Assembly: GCA_004565275.1 (NCBI GenBank)
Contig: SDOX01000019.1
Location: forward strand, 802,340 to 866,339
DNA length: 64,000 nt
Reading direction: 5' to 3'
From: Nannochloropsis salina CCMP1776
Taxonomy: Eukaryota; Sar; Eustigmatophyceae; Eustigmatales; Monodopsidaceae
Shown: one piece after another, positions 29,882-40,996 of the stretch
How positions within the stretch are numbered: the first letter of the stretch is position 1
How the letters are laid out: every line of letters starts with the position of its first letter
Notes under the pieces: generated by a model
What the model was told of the DNA's origin: nothing
The model's database searches: none
The model's input: only the letters and a program-made list of their open reading frames with translations
Program-made: the position numbers and the translations under genes

Positions 29882-31807
29882 CTAGTGCCGCTGCAAGATA
29901 TGCCAGAGTCGAGACGCCTCCACATACAAGGCACCGGACACGTCAGGTGCGTTTTCGATGTCGATAGCGACCAGCAAGCGGGGTGATGCGTCCCTTCTTT
30001 TTTTCCTCTCTTCATCAGCGTCCCACCAGTTCCACACATCGGCCAACATTTTGGCCCCTTGTCTTCCAATGCCAGTGCGCAGTAAATTGAGCATGTTCAA
30101 TCGCGAAAAAATGACCTGCTGCTCATCTCCCTTCTCAAAAGATGGCTGGAAGAGCCCAGCGATTGAACGGGCACCATTCTCGCCAATCCTGTTCCACGAT
30201 ATGTCCAAGTGTCTCCACGTGCAGGAGCCCGCCGAGTCCAGTATCAGGGCTTTGTTCAGGCCCTCCGCAAAGCTGGCAAAGTTCTCACCTAAGTCTACTT
30301 TCCGAAGGTCGAGATGCTCTAAAGAAGGGCAGCTTGCCAGGGCCATGGAAAAGGCACATAGCGGGTGATGCTCTTCAGCATGTGCGCTTTGGGCGTAACT
30401 TGCACTTGCTACGACCTCGACGCCGAATGGATTGTAGCTGAGATCGAGATGCCGCAATTTCTGATTCACTGACTTAGTAGAGGCAAATTTCGATATAGCG
30501 ATCAATGCATCTTGACGGATGTTGTTATGCGAAATATTTAGATGCTCAATCCTTGCACAGGACATGTTCACAAGGCTGCGAAAAAGCAAGCGCGCTCCCT
30601 CCGACCCGATGGAGTTGTGGCTTACATTGAGATGCACCAAGGACGGAATTTGCCAGTTCAAAACTAATCGATGCATTACCATGCTATTTAGTGTGGTGTT
30701 GAAGAGATTGAGGTGTCGCAGTGACACAGGCAACGCCCGTCCCAAAGCGCTCCATGCTTTACGAGAGAAGTCAATAGGAGCTGATAATACGCTATTTGTT
30801 CCCGTGTCGACTTCTTCTGTGTCATGTAAGACCGAATCTGGGGAGTACCTTTGCACTCGATTGTCGTGTAATACATCCAACGGATTGTTAGATAGGCTCA
30901 ACATGGTAAGGAGCGGACAACGAGCCAATCCTCGCGCTAAGTGGAGAACACCTCGCAGGCCGATACCCGTATTTCGAAGGTCTAGAGACTGAAGCAGTTG
31001 GCAATCTCCACTTTCTAAGAGATCGCATAGGGCATCAATACCGCTATCGCCAATGGTATTCATAGCTAATGTTAACTCTCGAAGCGATATTGGCTTCTGT
31101 GGCTCAAGTTTTTTGGAGAAGTATGCAGAGGATAGCAACGTAGTCATTCCAGGAGTGATACCCACACAGTTTTCACTATAGCTGACTGTTGTATCAATGC
31201 TTAAAAAGCTCTGCGAAAACTGTGCTTGCAGGGGTGATCCCGAGCATTTGTGGCGCTTGTCACGCCTGTGTCCCCCGTTTGTGGAGCTATAACTCTCGTC
31301 AGTAGTAGTGGCGAGACTCTTTGCCAATAAAGTGATGCCCGAAGGTGTCAGAAAGAGTCCTGAAAGGTCAAGTCGCTGAAGGCTTGAGGCACTGGAGGGT
31401 AGTGCTAAGAATTTTGACAAAGCCCAGCTGCCCTCGTTGCTCAACTTGTTCCCTTTCAAATTTAATACCTCTAGGCGTTTCAGTAAGTGTAATTTGTTGA
31501 CAAGCCTATCCGGAAAACGCAATTTCCCATCAACGAAGGCTATGAAATCGCATAATTTTTTGGAATAAAAAATCTTTGAAGCCTGTCCAAGCTTGTTTAC
31601 TTCGTGAGGACGCAAGAAAGCTACTATATAGACACAAAGGTCCTGACTTAGGGAACTAATGCCTGATGAAACACAAAACTCGTTTATTGTGTGATATCCG
31701 CATTGAAATGGAAGGTCTACGCGCGATGTACTCTTCATGCTTCCAAGTGATATGGAGCTTTGGAATGTTGGATTTGGACTGCTACGGCTTGATCGAGGGG
31801 ATGGCAT
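29882..31807 (-). CDS. F-box-like / leucine-rich repeat protein (ribonuclease-inhibitor type)
   Basis: 641 residues from the ATG at 31807 (a GTG-started frame extends 17 codons further). An F-box-like segment, 'SLSQDLCVYIVAFLRPHEVN', with 'LGQASKIFY' behind it, sits near residues 55-90. It is followed by at least ten LRRs of the ribonuclease-inhibitor kind, for example 'LKRLEVLNLKGNKLSNEG', 'LRELTLAMNTIGDSGIDAL', 'LLQSLDLRNTGIGLRGVLHL', 'LLTMLSLSNNPLDVL', 'IPSLVHLNVSHNSIGSEGAR', 'IEHLNISHNNIRQDAL' and 'WRHLDISWNRIGENGARSI'. F-box/LRR proteins are usually substrate receptors of SCF ubiquitin ligases. The substrate is unknown; the F-box is weaker than the LRRs. Confidence 0.75.
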   Translation of the reverse strand: MPSPRSSRSSPNPTFQSSISLGSMKSTSRVDLPFQCGYHTINEFCVSSGISSLSQDLCVYIVAFLRPHEVNKLGQASKIFYSKKLCDFIAFVDGKLRFPDRLVNKLHLLKRLEVLNLKGNKLSNEGSWALSKFLALPSSASSLQRLDLSGLFLTPSGITLLAKSLATTTDESYSSTNGGHRRDKRHKCSGSPLQAQFSQSFLSIDTTVSYSENCVGITPGMTTLLSSAYFSKKLEPQKPISLRELTLAMNTIGDSGIDALCDLLESGDCQLLQSLDLRNTGIGLRGVLHLARGLARCPLLTMLSLSNNPLDVLHDNRVQRYSPDSVLHDTEEVDTGTNSVLSAPIDFSRKAWSALGRALPVSLRHLNLFNTTLNSMVMHRLVLNWQIPSLVHLNVSHNSIGSEGARLLFRSLVNMSCARIEHLNISHNNIRQDALIAISKFASTKSVNQKLRHLDLSYNPFGVEVVASASYAQSAHAEEHHPLCAFSMALASCPSLEHLDLRKVDLGENFASFAEGLNKALILDSAGSCTWRHLDISWNRIGENGARSIAGLFQPSFEKGDEQQVIFSRLNMLNLLRTGIGRQGAKMLADVWNWWDADEERKKRRDASPRLLVAIDIENAPDVSGALYVEASRLWHILQRH

Positions 31808-32606
31808 CCACCGTTGCAAATTACTACCGCGGTGTAGGGATGTACGATATATGAGCACTCGACCTTATTAAGAAGATTATTTGCACGATGATTTTCATTG
31901 TAAGCAATTAAAAACAGGCTTTGTCGCATAAGGCATACTGAAGTCAGGGAAAGCGTACAATGGAAGAAAACCGTTGCATTCAAAATCGGTTCAAAACTTC
32001 AAAGTGGTTCGGCATTCGGCAGAGCTGTTGGGAGGTTCTTGCTATACACGATGACTTCCACGATTCCAAGTGACATCTATACAAAATACTGACTATGCTT
32101 GATAGCTACGATATCTGAACCGAAATTGTAGACTGGACCCTCCGCCGCTTTTGAAATGCGTTGCAAACTTCCCTGTGCAACGGTATTTTCACTCACGCGT
32201 TCACAAATTTCGAGGTGCAAGTCTCAAAGTGGAAAAAAGGGCGTCCATTGAACAAAAGAAATAAGAAGCTCAAACATCGTAGAAACTCGACATTCTCCAA
32301 CGAGAGATACTACAATCTTCGTAGATAGAGTTTGCTCAAGAAGTAATCCCATTGCTTTTCGACATATGGAGTGGCTTGTGTAGAGAGTTGACTCTGAGCA
32401 CGTTGAAGTCCACCTATATCGAAATCCTGTTCCCAAAGAAATCATTTTCTTGCGTACGTTTCCCCGAATCGTCATACAATAATAATAATTCACGGCACAA
32501 GGAGGGCAAGCGGGAGCCCCTTCACAACTTCGAATCTAATCATCTCATTCAGGGGCCACATCTTGCCTGTACCCCGACTATCTAAAAATGTATCTATGCG
32601 ACCCAT
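31808..32606. other. Intergenic region, promoter of the LRR gene
   Basis: About 800 bases between the start of the LRR gene and the 3' end of the pyruvate decarboxylase gene, both minus strand. AT-rich with short chance ORFs. Nothing else recognised. Confidence 0.4.
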
Positions 32607-35130
32607 TCAACGCTCCACAAATGGTCGTCCATTTGCTGTGGCCACTCGAGAGCCCCACTCCAGGAGATGCTTCGAGCAATCATCTTTGTCGAGGATGAGC
32701 TCCAGGAAGACCAAATTTGGGTGTGTCTTTGCCTGCTCCATCGCTTCCAATAGCTCCCCCTGCGTCTTACAACAAATGGTGAGGGCCTTGCCATCATCAT
32801 GGCAAAACGCATCAATGAGCTTCTTGTAGTCCCAGTTCTTGATCACATTGTAGCTGTTGGCGGGCAGTAAAGGGAACGAGCGTAAGCAGCGAGACGGGTC
32901 AGTCCTGGAGCATCAATCTCCTATGAAAGCTCAGCTGTTACAGATCCTCCCCGGCACTTACATGCCATCATGGATTTCGACCTCGATCGTGTACCCTCCA
33001 TTGTTGATAAGCACAATAATCGGGTTGGCCCCGTAGCGGATCATCGTCGAGACCTCCTGCGCCGACATTTGAAAGGAGCCGTCGCCAATCATGGCGACCA
33101 CGCGCCGACCTTCGTGCTGGGCCGCTAAGGAATACCCAAGCACAGCTCCGACAGACCAGCCGATCGAGCCATACTGCATTTGGAACTCGTAGCCGCACCC
33201 ACGAGGCAGCTTCATTGTTTGCCCCTGGAACCAGGAGTCTGTCGTGCAGGGGATTGAAATGCATGATGTGGATAGACATTTCGTAAGGTGAATACACAGT
33301 ACTTTTTCAATAATTCCGTGCTGCAAGCAGACAAAAGAGGATGGGCTCTCCTACACGACACAGATCAAAGCGCGCTCGCACTCCCTTGCTCCAGACAAAT
33401 TTCGAACACGGGCCTCATGACGCATGGACTCGTTAGGAGAACCATTTCTTGGAAATCTGACCAGTACGTTCCCTTACCGCCTGTCTCCACGAGCAGCGCC
33501 GTTTTCGGTGTCAGCAAATTTTGGACCTGCTCGTGCACAAATCGCATCGTCAAAAGCGTCTCGGCCGGCCGAGCCGCCACCGGAGCCTCGGGCGCGAAAA
33601 TTCGGGTGTAGGCCTTTATGGACGCGTCGTTTCGCGGAATAACCTTGGCCAAAGCGACCGCAAACTCCGCCATATTCACGCACCCATACTCCCCCCCGGG
33701 GGTCTCTACCCTGTCTACGTTCGCCGTGACAAGGCCCTTCTTCTTGATCAGGCACGTGTACCCCGTGGTGTTGTAATCGTTGAAGCGCGAGCCCAAAAAA
33801 ATGTACATGTCTGCACTCTCCACGGTTTCTCCCGCCCCCACGCTCGAGACAGGCCCCCAGTACGTGCCAATGTACTGCGGGTGGTCCTCAGGGAACATAC
33901 CCTTGGCATCAGGCATGGTTGCGACCGCGCAGCCCGCAGCATCAGCCAGTTGGATGACAGCATCGAAAGCTTCCACCATGCGCACCTTCACACCAATGAC
34001 GATGACAGGCTTGGCCGCATGCGTCCACTGTGTCAGGGTGGTTTGCACGGCCGCGCGCAAGGAGGCGGCGTTTGAAGGCTTGGGCGGAGGAATTTGGAAC
34101 GGGATGGGTAAAGAGACATGCTCCTCGGAGATGTTGCAGGCCACATCCAGGTACACAGGTTTCTTCTGGGTCATGGCCGTGACAATCGCGTGATCGATCT
34201 GACGCGCTGCCTGACCGGGAGAGCGGATCTCGACCGCCTCGGCGACCACATGGCTGAACATATCAATCTGCTGACGACGATCGATCTTGCCTGCGCATTG
34301 AGGATTAGAGGGCCGGTCAGACAGAGGGATCTCCATGGAAAGATGGCACGGTCCACGTGACTGAAGAGCAGTATAAGCACGTAGCCTGTCCCAAGGCGAA
34401 GACAAGGGGAGTCCCCCACGGTATCCTCCAGGAAGCATGTCCCACTCGCACCCTCAACCTACCGATTGTGTGATGCAGGATCCTGTCCGAGGCATAATCG
34501 TTGGAGTTGGGCGCTCCAGATATGAAAATGATGGGTAAGTCGTCGGAATATGCTCCAGCAATGGCATTGATTGCGCTCAAGCCACCCACTGTATACGTAA
34601 CAACCATAGCTGCCACGCCATTTTTGCGGGCACAGCCATCAGCGGCATACCTTTGGAGTGAAATGGTCGAGTATTTTGATGGTAAGAAATACAACATGAT
34701 AGGATGGAATCTGTCAGTGGTGCAAGACGTTTGGAGCGCGAACCCTCGCACCCGACTTACCCCGCATTGAGCTCATTGCAGCAAGAGATGAGTTTCAGCT
34801 CGGGGAACAAGAGGAGCTGGTCCAGAAGCAGAAGGTTGTAGTCACCTGTACAATATGTTTCAAGGAGGATAAAAATCCGTTGTATCAGGACGATCAGTCG
34901 ATGGATGAATCTTTCACGCTGAGGTGGGGCTGCACGGAAAGGTGTGATTCGAAGGAAGTGACTGCTGCCTCTGGAGGTGATGAGACTTCTACCTTCACAT
35001 GTGAAAGTCGCGAATCACACATGTTATTTGACGTACCAGGCACGGCATAATATTCCTTGATGCCGACATTGATCAGTCGCCTGGCCAGATAAGTCCCCAC
35101 GTTGCTCGGAATAGTATTGCCGTCCGACAT
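32607..35130 (-). CDS. PDC: Pyruvate decarboxylase, six exons
   Basis: Exons rebuilt by hand: 35130-35037, 34845-34761, 34650-34463, 34290-33478, 33238-32962, 32853-32607. All five introns are GT-AG and phases match, giving 567 residues, the usual length. The enzyme converts pyruvate to acetaldehyde and CO2 with thiamine diphosphate and Mg2+, the first step of ethanol fermentation, in the cytosol. Seen in order: '[20 protein letters not shown]', '[19 protein letters not shown]' (with the ThDP-activating Glu), '[20 protein letters not shown]', 'HHTIG', '[10 protein letters not shown]', the middle-domain '[11 protein letters not shown]', and the ThDP motif '[19 protein letters not shown]' ending in '[15 protein letters not shown]'. 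The end '[15 protein letters not shown]' is PDC-typical. His-114/115 equivalents are present as 'HHTIG'. No targeting peptide is seen. Confidence 0.95.
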
Positions 35131-36516
35131 GATGTGCAGTGAGATTCTTTTACCTTTCCTGAGGGGAGGTCGCCGAGCCTACCCCGTATCAAATGAATAT
35201 ACGTCAATTAAGCATGAATCTCAGGCACTCATAGGATTGGCTTGTCATTTTCGAGATATCGAATTTTTCCAGCTCGCAGGTATTGCCGCTCAAAAGCACA
35301 TGTTTATTCGAGCACGTTCCTCTATCCAGTGTCGCCTCACTTGTCCAGCGAGAACAAGCAGGGACGCCTGTGCATGTTCTCGCTTATGATGCCTGCCCTT
35401 CTATTAAATCCAATTACTCATGGCAAGCAGGCTCCACATCTACGTAGTGTATGAAGCACGTCTCCTTATTCAGGTCGAGAAGGACCGAGGAGGGCAAGAT
35501 TCGTTTAGTGGGTCTTGCCTGTCGCTTGGCGAGAGTAGAGAGTTGCCCCCGCGGTATCACAACGGCTGAGTGATCGCTTTTTGCGGGTTTCGAGCCGGAA
35601 CAAAAATCCGAGGCAGCACGGGGAAGACAAAGGTCGATGTTTATCACGAGTCATTTCTGATATCTGGGCTGGGCTTTAAAAGGAACAAGCCATCCATCCC
35701 ACCTCGTCCCGGGGGTGGGACTCCGATACAACAACAGCGGCCCTCCTCCCCCCGTGGTCGCCAAATATCTGCCCCTGTAAGGGCTATGTAGAGTAGATGC
35801 CGTATTTCACGGTCATCGGATCCATTAATCGGATATTTTTTGTTTATGGCAGGCGTGGCAGGCGCTGGGATCTTTCAGGCCTTGGTCCATGTAAATCTCT
35901 TCTCATATGGTAGATGCCCGTGACAAAGACATGAGAGATGCTTTGACTTTGAACCTACTGAGCAATAACGTGCCTTCCCTCGTCAAGACCGTTTCGTTAT
36001 CTTTTTATTCCATCCTCCTCCTCGAGCTACCTCTGAGGATCACGATGAATTGCTACTTTTGAATAGAAGGTGAGGCATCGGTGCACGATGTCTTCTTCTG
36101 TCTAGGATTGGGATGCGTAGTGCTCGTACAACCTTGGTCTAACGTTACCTGGGTGCAAAGAGGAGACATAAGCATATGAATACTAATACCCCGGAGGGAT
36201 AATATAAGCACCCCGCTCATAAAAGAGAAGAGTTTTGCAGCATCCAAATCTAGGAAGTAGTAAAAATCGTTCCTTTGATGTTTGCGAGATGCATATGTCC
36301 GACAAAGAACAAAAAAGCAAACAGTTCAAAACAGTGGGCGATGGCAAGCTTAAAAGCGGTTATTTATTTCTACCGAAGTCCCTGGAAGCCCTGACCTTAA
36401 GCAACAAGCGCGACACTCCCCGCTTCTCTCTCATCATATTTCCTCATGCCTCCCTCTTTGATATCGCCTCACGCCTCTCCTCCCCGCCACGCAAGGCTCA
36501 AGCCGTCCGCTGCCCC
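35131..36516. other. Long intergenic region upstream of pyruvate decarboxylase
   Basis: Almost 1.4 kb, the longest gap in the window, between the PDC start and the 3' end of grpE (both minus strand). It holds the PDC promoter. Several short ORFs have no domain. TGACGT-type hexamers occur at 35192-35197 (as acgtca). Confidence 0.4.
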
Positions 36517-37945
36517 CTACTCCTGGCCAGAGTCCTCCGTCGCCCCGCTGTCCCCCTCTTCCTCCTTCTCCTCTTCCTTCGCCTTCTGTAGCGTGGCCTC
36601 CGTGGCACTCACCTTCACCCTGGCCCGTCGCGCCACCCGCTCTCCGATCTGATACCCTTTCTGCTCCACTTCCACGACCACCCCGTCCGCCTCCCCGACC
36701 ACAACCTCCCCCACCTCCATGCTCTCCTCGTCATATGCATCACCTGCCGCTGGACGGATGGATAGGAAGGAATGTTACATTAGAAAGGATGCGGAGGAGA
36801 GAAAAGGAGGGAGGTAGAGGAGGAGAGGGCGCTTTGGGGGTGTCTCAGTTCTCCAAGGTGATCTTTTCCGCATGACCGTAGTCTTGGACAATACATGCAT
36901 CATTAATCCTGTTCCTCATCGACACCTTGCCCCATCATTCCTTAAATCTAAGTTTCCTTTTTCGTCGCCCAAGATAGGCCAAAGGCGGCCAAGAAAGAAA
37001 TATCCTGCGTCCTCCCACCCTCCCTCCCTCCCTCCCTCCACGCCGTCCGTCTCGAAGCTTACCGATCTCCGAGACCTTGACACCCAGCCTCTCAGCCTTC
37101 CCCACAAAGACCTGCAGGAGGTTCTTGTACCCATTTAGCACCTTCAAAGAGGCCTCGCTGGTAACGTCCGCATACCTCTCCTCCAGCTCCTCCATCAGGT
37201 CGAAGACCGGCAGCAGTTGCTTCATGGTTTCTTGCGCAGCTTCCTCCCGCACGTAGGTTAATCCGTCCGCTCGTCGGCGTTTGTATGTCTCTACCTCGGC
37301 CGCAAGACGCATAAAACCCTCTTTCCCCACAGTTTTAAGCCGGTCTTGGGCCTCTGTCAGCTCATTCCGCTTCTTGGCCAACTCCTTCTCCAACTCCTTC
37401 AACTCCGACCGCAAAGCGGCCTTAGCTTGGTCCTCGGGGGAGAGCTCTTCGGCCTCCTCCTCCTCACTTTGCTCAGTGGCCTCCACTCCTTCTCCTTCCT
37501 CGGCCGCCACATCCACGTCTTCGGCCTCGTCCCCTCGCTTCTTCCCCTCCTCCGAGCCCTCTTCCTCCGCATCCTGTGCTGTTGCCCACAGCCGCGTCCG
37601 ACGACTTGGACGCAATACCGCGCGTTTCCGCGTAGCACAATTACATGACGATGTGCAGGCATACTTACATTGTTCGCTTTTTTGATTGATTGTCGAGCGG
37701 ACTGTCGTGCCTAACGGGGATGATGCGGTTGCCCGCATCCTGGATGAGCTTGAATCGATCAAATGACTGCTGCTGGCCGATACCACTGTCCCCTGGGAGA
37801 AGGCTCTGCACATGGCATCTTTGGAAGCACAGCTGGAACCGATTGTAGAGCGCGGTGCAAGATAAGTCCAAGCCATGGTCGGGTAGGACCACAGGGCTAC
37901 CAGGCAGCACGATACTGCTGTTGCGGCTGTCGGAATTCGACGCAT
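36517..37945 (-). CDS. grpE: GrpE-type nucleotide exchange factor, plastid-targeted, two exons
   Basis: Exon 1 37945-37063 and exon 2 36743-36517 over a 319-nt GT-AG intron (phase 1) give 369 residues from 'MRRIPTAATAV'. GrpE is the co-chaperone that releases ADP from DnaK/Hsp70. Seen: a long coiled coil ('LRSELKELEKELAKKRNELT'), the dimer-helix block 'LAAEVETYKRRRADG', 'ETMKQLLPVFDLMEELEER' and 'LNGYKNLLQVFVGKAERLGV', and the beta domain with 'VEVEQKGYQIGERVARRARV'. The start has a signal-like hydrophobic run 'AVSCCLVALWSYPTMAW' and a Ser/Arg/Thr-rich stretch, as in heterokont plastid presequences. An optional 90-nt GT-AG intron (37668-37579) keeps frame in the transit region. The usual 'FDPxxHEA' of the beta domain is replaced by 'YDEESMEV'. 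Confidence 0.88.
37014..37040. repeat. (CCCT)n tract in the grpE intron
   Basis: Five to six CCCT units in the intron of grpE, the same tetranucleotide as in the RNA-binding protein gene. Confidence 0.7.
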
Positions 37946-38362
37946 TATGGAGCAAAACACTAAATCTGTCAAAAAATGTACGTAAATGTGGAAGAGTCGG
38001 CAAGTCAGGGAAGTCAATCAAGCGAAGATCTCCCTGTTATCCTTGGTTATAACATGAAGCGCGTGCGCCTCGCAGGGCTTTCTCGAAACAAGCTCCGCTA
38101 GGGAAATATCAACTTGACGGCGAGGCGAGACGGATGGCAGCCGCCTTCCGTGTGCTCTCCTGCCTCCGCCCGCGCCACGTTGTGACCATTGGGGCCTGTA
38201 GGCCACGTCACGGGCGTTGGATTGATATGGTTGAAATGTGCTCGAGGATGCCGGCGCGGTGTCGCTCGAGTCCTTGCGAGGGTTGCTGTCTTCATCCATA
38301 GGAGCAGTATCAGGACTATCTCACCCCGGCGTGCATCCCTTTGACGAGACAGGCGGGCGACC
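37946..38362. promoter_or_regulatory. Divergent promoter region between grpE and RBM22
   Basis: 417 bases between two divergent starts. An ACGTCA (TGACGT on the other strand) occurs at about 38204. Role inferred from position only. Confidence 0.4.
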
Positions 38363-40563
38363 ATGGGGGAACGAGGCATGCAAATAAAGGCGGATTTGAA
38401 TAAGGAAGGATGGGAATCGAGTGACTTCCCTTTGGTATGCGAGACGTGTCTGGGGGACAATCCCTACGTCCGCATGACCAAGGAACCTGCGGGGAAGGCT
38501 TGCAAGATATGTGACAGGCCTTTCACCATTTTTCGGTGGCGCCCGGGGGCCAAGGCCCGCTTCAAGAAGACGGAGGTGTGCCAAACTTGTGCGAAAATGA
38601 AGAACGTCTGCCAAACTTGTGTTTTGGATTTGACTTACGGCTTGCCCGTTCAAGTACGGGACTCTGTCTTGGCGGAAGCAGCGGCCGCTGGGGAGGGAGG
38701 AGCAGCATCATATGCGATGACAGTCCCGCAAAGTGACACAAACAAGCAATGGTTTGCCGGTCAGCACGATAGAATGGTCGCAGAAGGCCATGCTGATTCG
38801 TACGGCAAGGCTCAAATCAACGAAAAACTCATGCGGTTGTCTCGAGCCCAACCATACTACAAGCGAAATTTGCCGCACAAATGCACGTTCTATGCCAAGG
38901 GAGAGTGCACCCGTGGGGACCGTTGTCCATTTTTGTAAGTACAATAGATGATAGCCGAGCTTGAGCCAAAGTGACAGCCCTTTTGTGTGTGCGTGTGCAT
39001 TGTGGGGGGGAAGGGAAAGGGGCAAAGTCTTTTGAAGATGGAAGATGGCAGGGGAAGCCAGAACTCCTCAGGCGAGACGTGTCGTGCATACGAGTGTCTT
39101 ATCCCGTAGTCCTGGATGTGAATCACTGGATTTGATCCCCGAGGCACTCGCCTTCTCTTTACGCAGCCAGTGTGGCGGCACGGCCATGATTACACTTCTT
39201 TCATCTCGGTGTGGGGTCGGGGGCGTCTTCGGCTCGAGTCCCTACCAGTCTTCATCCCCTTTTCAAGGGATGGAGCAGGCTGGCGATTCGCTGGGGTCGT
39301 CCTTCTTTGTGTGCCCCGTGCTCCGTACGGGGGATTCGTGCCCCGGGTGGGGATTGAAACGCGACCATACTCTCTGAGCCTGTCGTCATTCGCGCCATTT
39401 CCCAGCCCTTTCCTTTCTCTTCGCCCGGGGTCATCCGACCGCACCAGCAGTCTGTACCCACAAAGGCCTCCATTTCATGCTTCTTCCTTTTTTCCTCTTT
39501 GCAGGCATGAGATGCCCACGTCCCGCAGTGATCCCCTGGCCAACCAGAACGTCAAAGACCGCTTCTACGGGCAGGACGACCCCGTGGCCCAGAAAATGTT
39601 GGGCCGGGCGGCATCGAAGGAGAAAGAGGACCAGGCACCCCTGATCCCGCCCACGGACCCCGAGATCAAGACGCTGATGGTCGGGGGGATGGAGGGGGGG
39701 GCGGTCACGGAGACGGAGATGCGCGAAGCTTTTTACGGCTTTGGAGAGGTGGCCGGCGTCCGCATGGTCCCGGCCAAGCACCTTGCCTTTGTCGAGTACA
39801 CCACCCGGGAGGCGGCGGAGGCGGCGGCAAAGGCCCTGCACAACAACCTTACGTTGCAAGGGCTACGTTTGCGTGTGTCCTGGGCCCTTCGTCCGGCGGG
39901 CTCTGGCCCCTCCAATCCAGGCACTGGCACGGGAAGCTTCGCCAGTGCGGGCGGCGCGGGCCCCCTTGGCGCCCCACCGGACTTCGCAAGTCAACCTGTC
40001 AGCACGATGGCAGGGCAGTCCCTTCCTTTGCCACCGCCTCAGCCTCTGAATTTCCCGCCTGGACCCTCGCCCTCTTCTTGGGTACCCGGGAGCAACACGC
40101 TTCCCCCTCCTGGTGGCTATCCGCCACCCGGGCCTCACCCGGGGCAAGGTAGCGTGCGAGGTCCCCCCTCTCTGCCTCCCCCGCAGCAGGTAGGCATTTG
40201 GGGCAGGCGAAGAGGGAAGGAATGTCTTGGCCGTGCGGGTCTGGGAAGGAGGATGTGATGATTCATAACCAGCTACTCTGAAACAAGCTTTTAGTCGGCT
40301 TAACAAAACCGTGTAGTAATCTTCAGATATCTCGAACTACTAGATGGGCTGATCCTCTCTCGACAGAATGTTGGACGCGTAGAGCTGCTGCTCTTCGTAT
40401 GACATATTTGAGAAATTTCTTGTCACAAATTTCCGTCTCATTTGCTCTTACATGCCTTACATGATCCCAACAGCCGTATTATCCCTCTATGGATCCTCAA
40501 CGCATGGGCGCACGACTTCCGCCTCAGAACCAAGCTGCTTCCTCCGGTCCTAGGGAACGCTGA
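38363..40563 (+). CDS. RBM22: Pre-mRNA splicing factor RBM22 (Slt11/Ecm2/Cwc2 group), three exons
   Basis: Exons 38363-38934, 39505-40189 and 40474-40563 (GT-AG, phases 2 and 0) give 448 residues. RBM22 is part of the Prp19-related complex; it contacts the U6 internal stem-loop and the intron in the activated spliceosome. Seen in order: 'FPLVCETCLGDNPYVRMTKE', 'CKICDRPFTIFRWRPG', 'FKKTEVCQTCAKMKNVCQTC' and 'DLTYGLPVQVRD' (zinc-ribbon part), then a CCCH finger 'CTFYAKGECTRGDRC' whose last His is in exon 2. Next come 'DPLANQNVKDRFYGQDDPVA', an RRM ('TLMVGGM', 'HLAFVEYTTREAAE') and a Pro/Gly-rich end closing in 'YYPSMDPQRMGARLP', close to the animal C-terminus. One of the most conserved genes here. 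Confidence 0.97.
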
Positions 40564-40996
40564 GTTTGAAGGAAAGGAGAGACAAAGGCTGATGAAAGGA
40601 GAGCTGTGCACCTCGCGAGGACGGGGTCGACAGGGCTTGCCCCGTCAAAGAAGCGGATACCTGGATTTGTACAGATATCGAGGCTCATATTTTACAGTTT
40701 GTACTATGGTCGCAATAAATGGATGGCGATGTGTGTGATGAACCATTGACAAGAGAAAAGATAAAAATTGGATGCCTTGACACATCTTTGTCTTTTGTTT
40801 TTCGCGCTCCTGCAGAAAGGTCGCTTGCACCCACTGGTGTGTTCTTAGTTCCTCACGAAGTCCACGAGGATGCAACTAATAGCTTCTACATACGGCCATC
40901 AACGTTCACTTACATCAAACTTTTGAATTTACTATGATTGCATTACATCACATGATCATCGGTTAATTCTACTGTCCATGTGTCCGTTGCCGAAAT
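40564..40996. other. Intergenic region, convergent 3' ends
   Basis: About 430 bases between RBM22 (+) and the Cys-rich membrane protein (-). Nothing recognised. Confidence 0.4.

Noticed and set aside
37665-38021. Alternative minus frame as first exon of grpE
   Set aside because: It lacks a signal-like start, while the chosen frame has a plausible plastid presequence and reaches the GrpE core without a stop.
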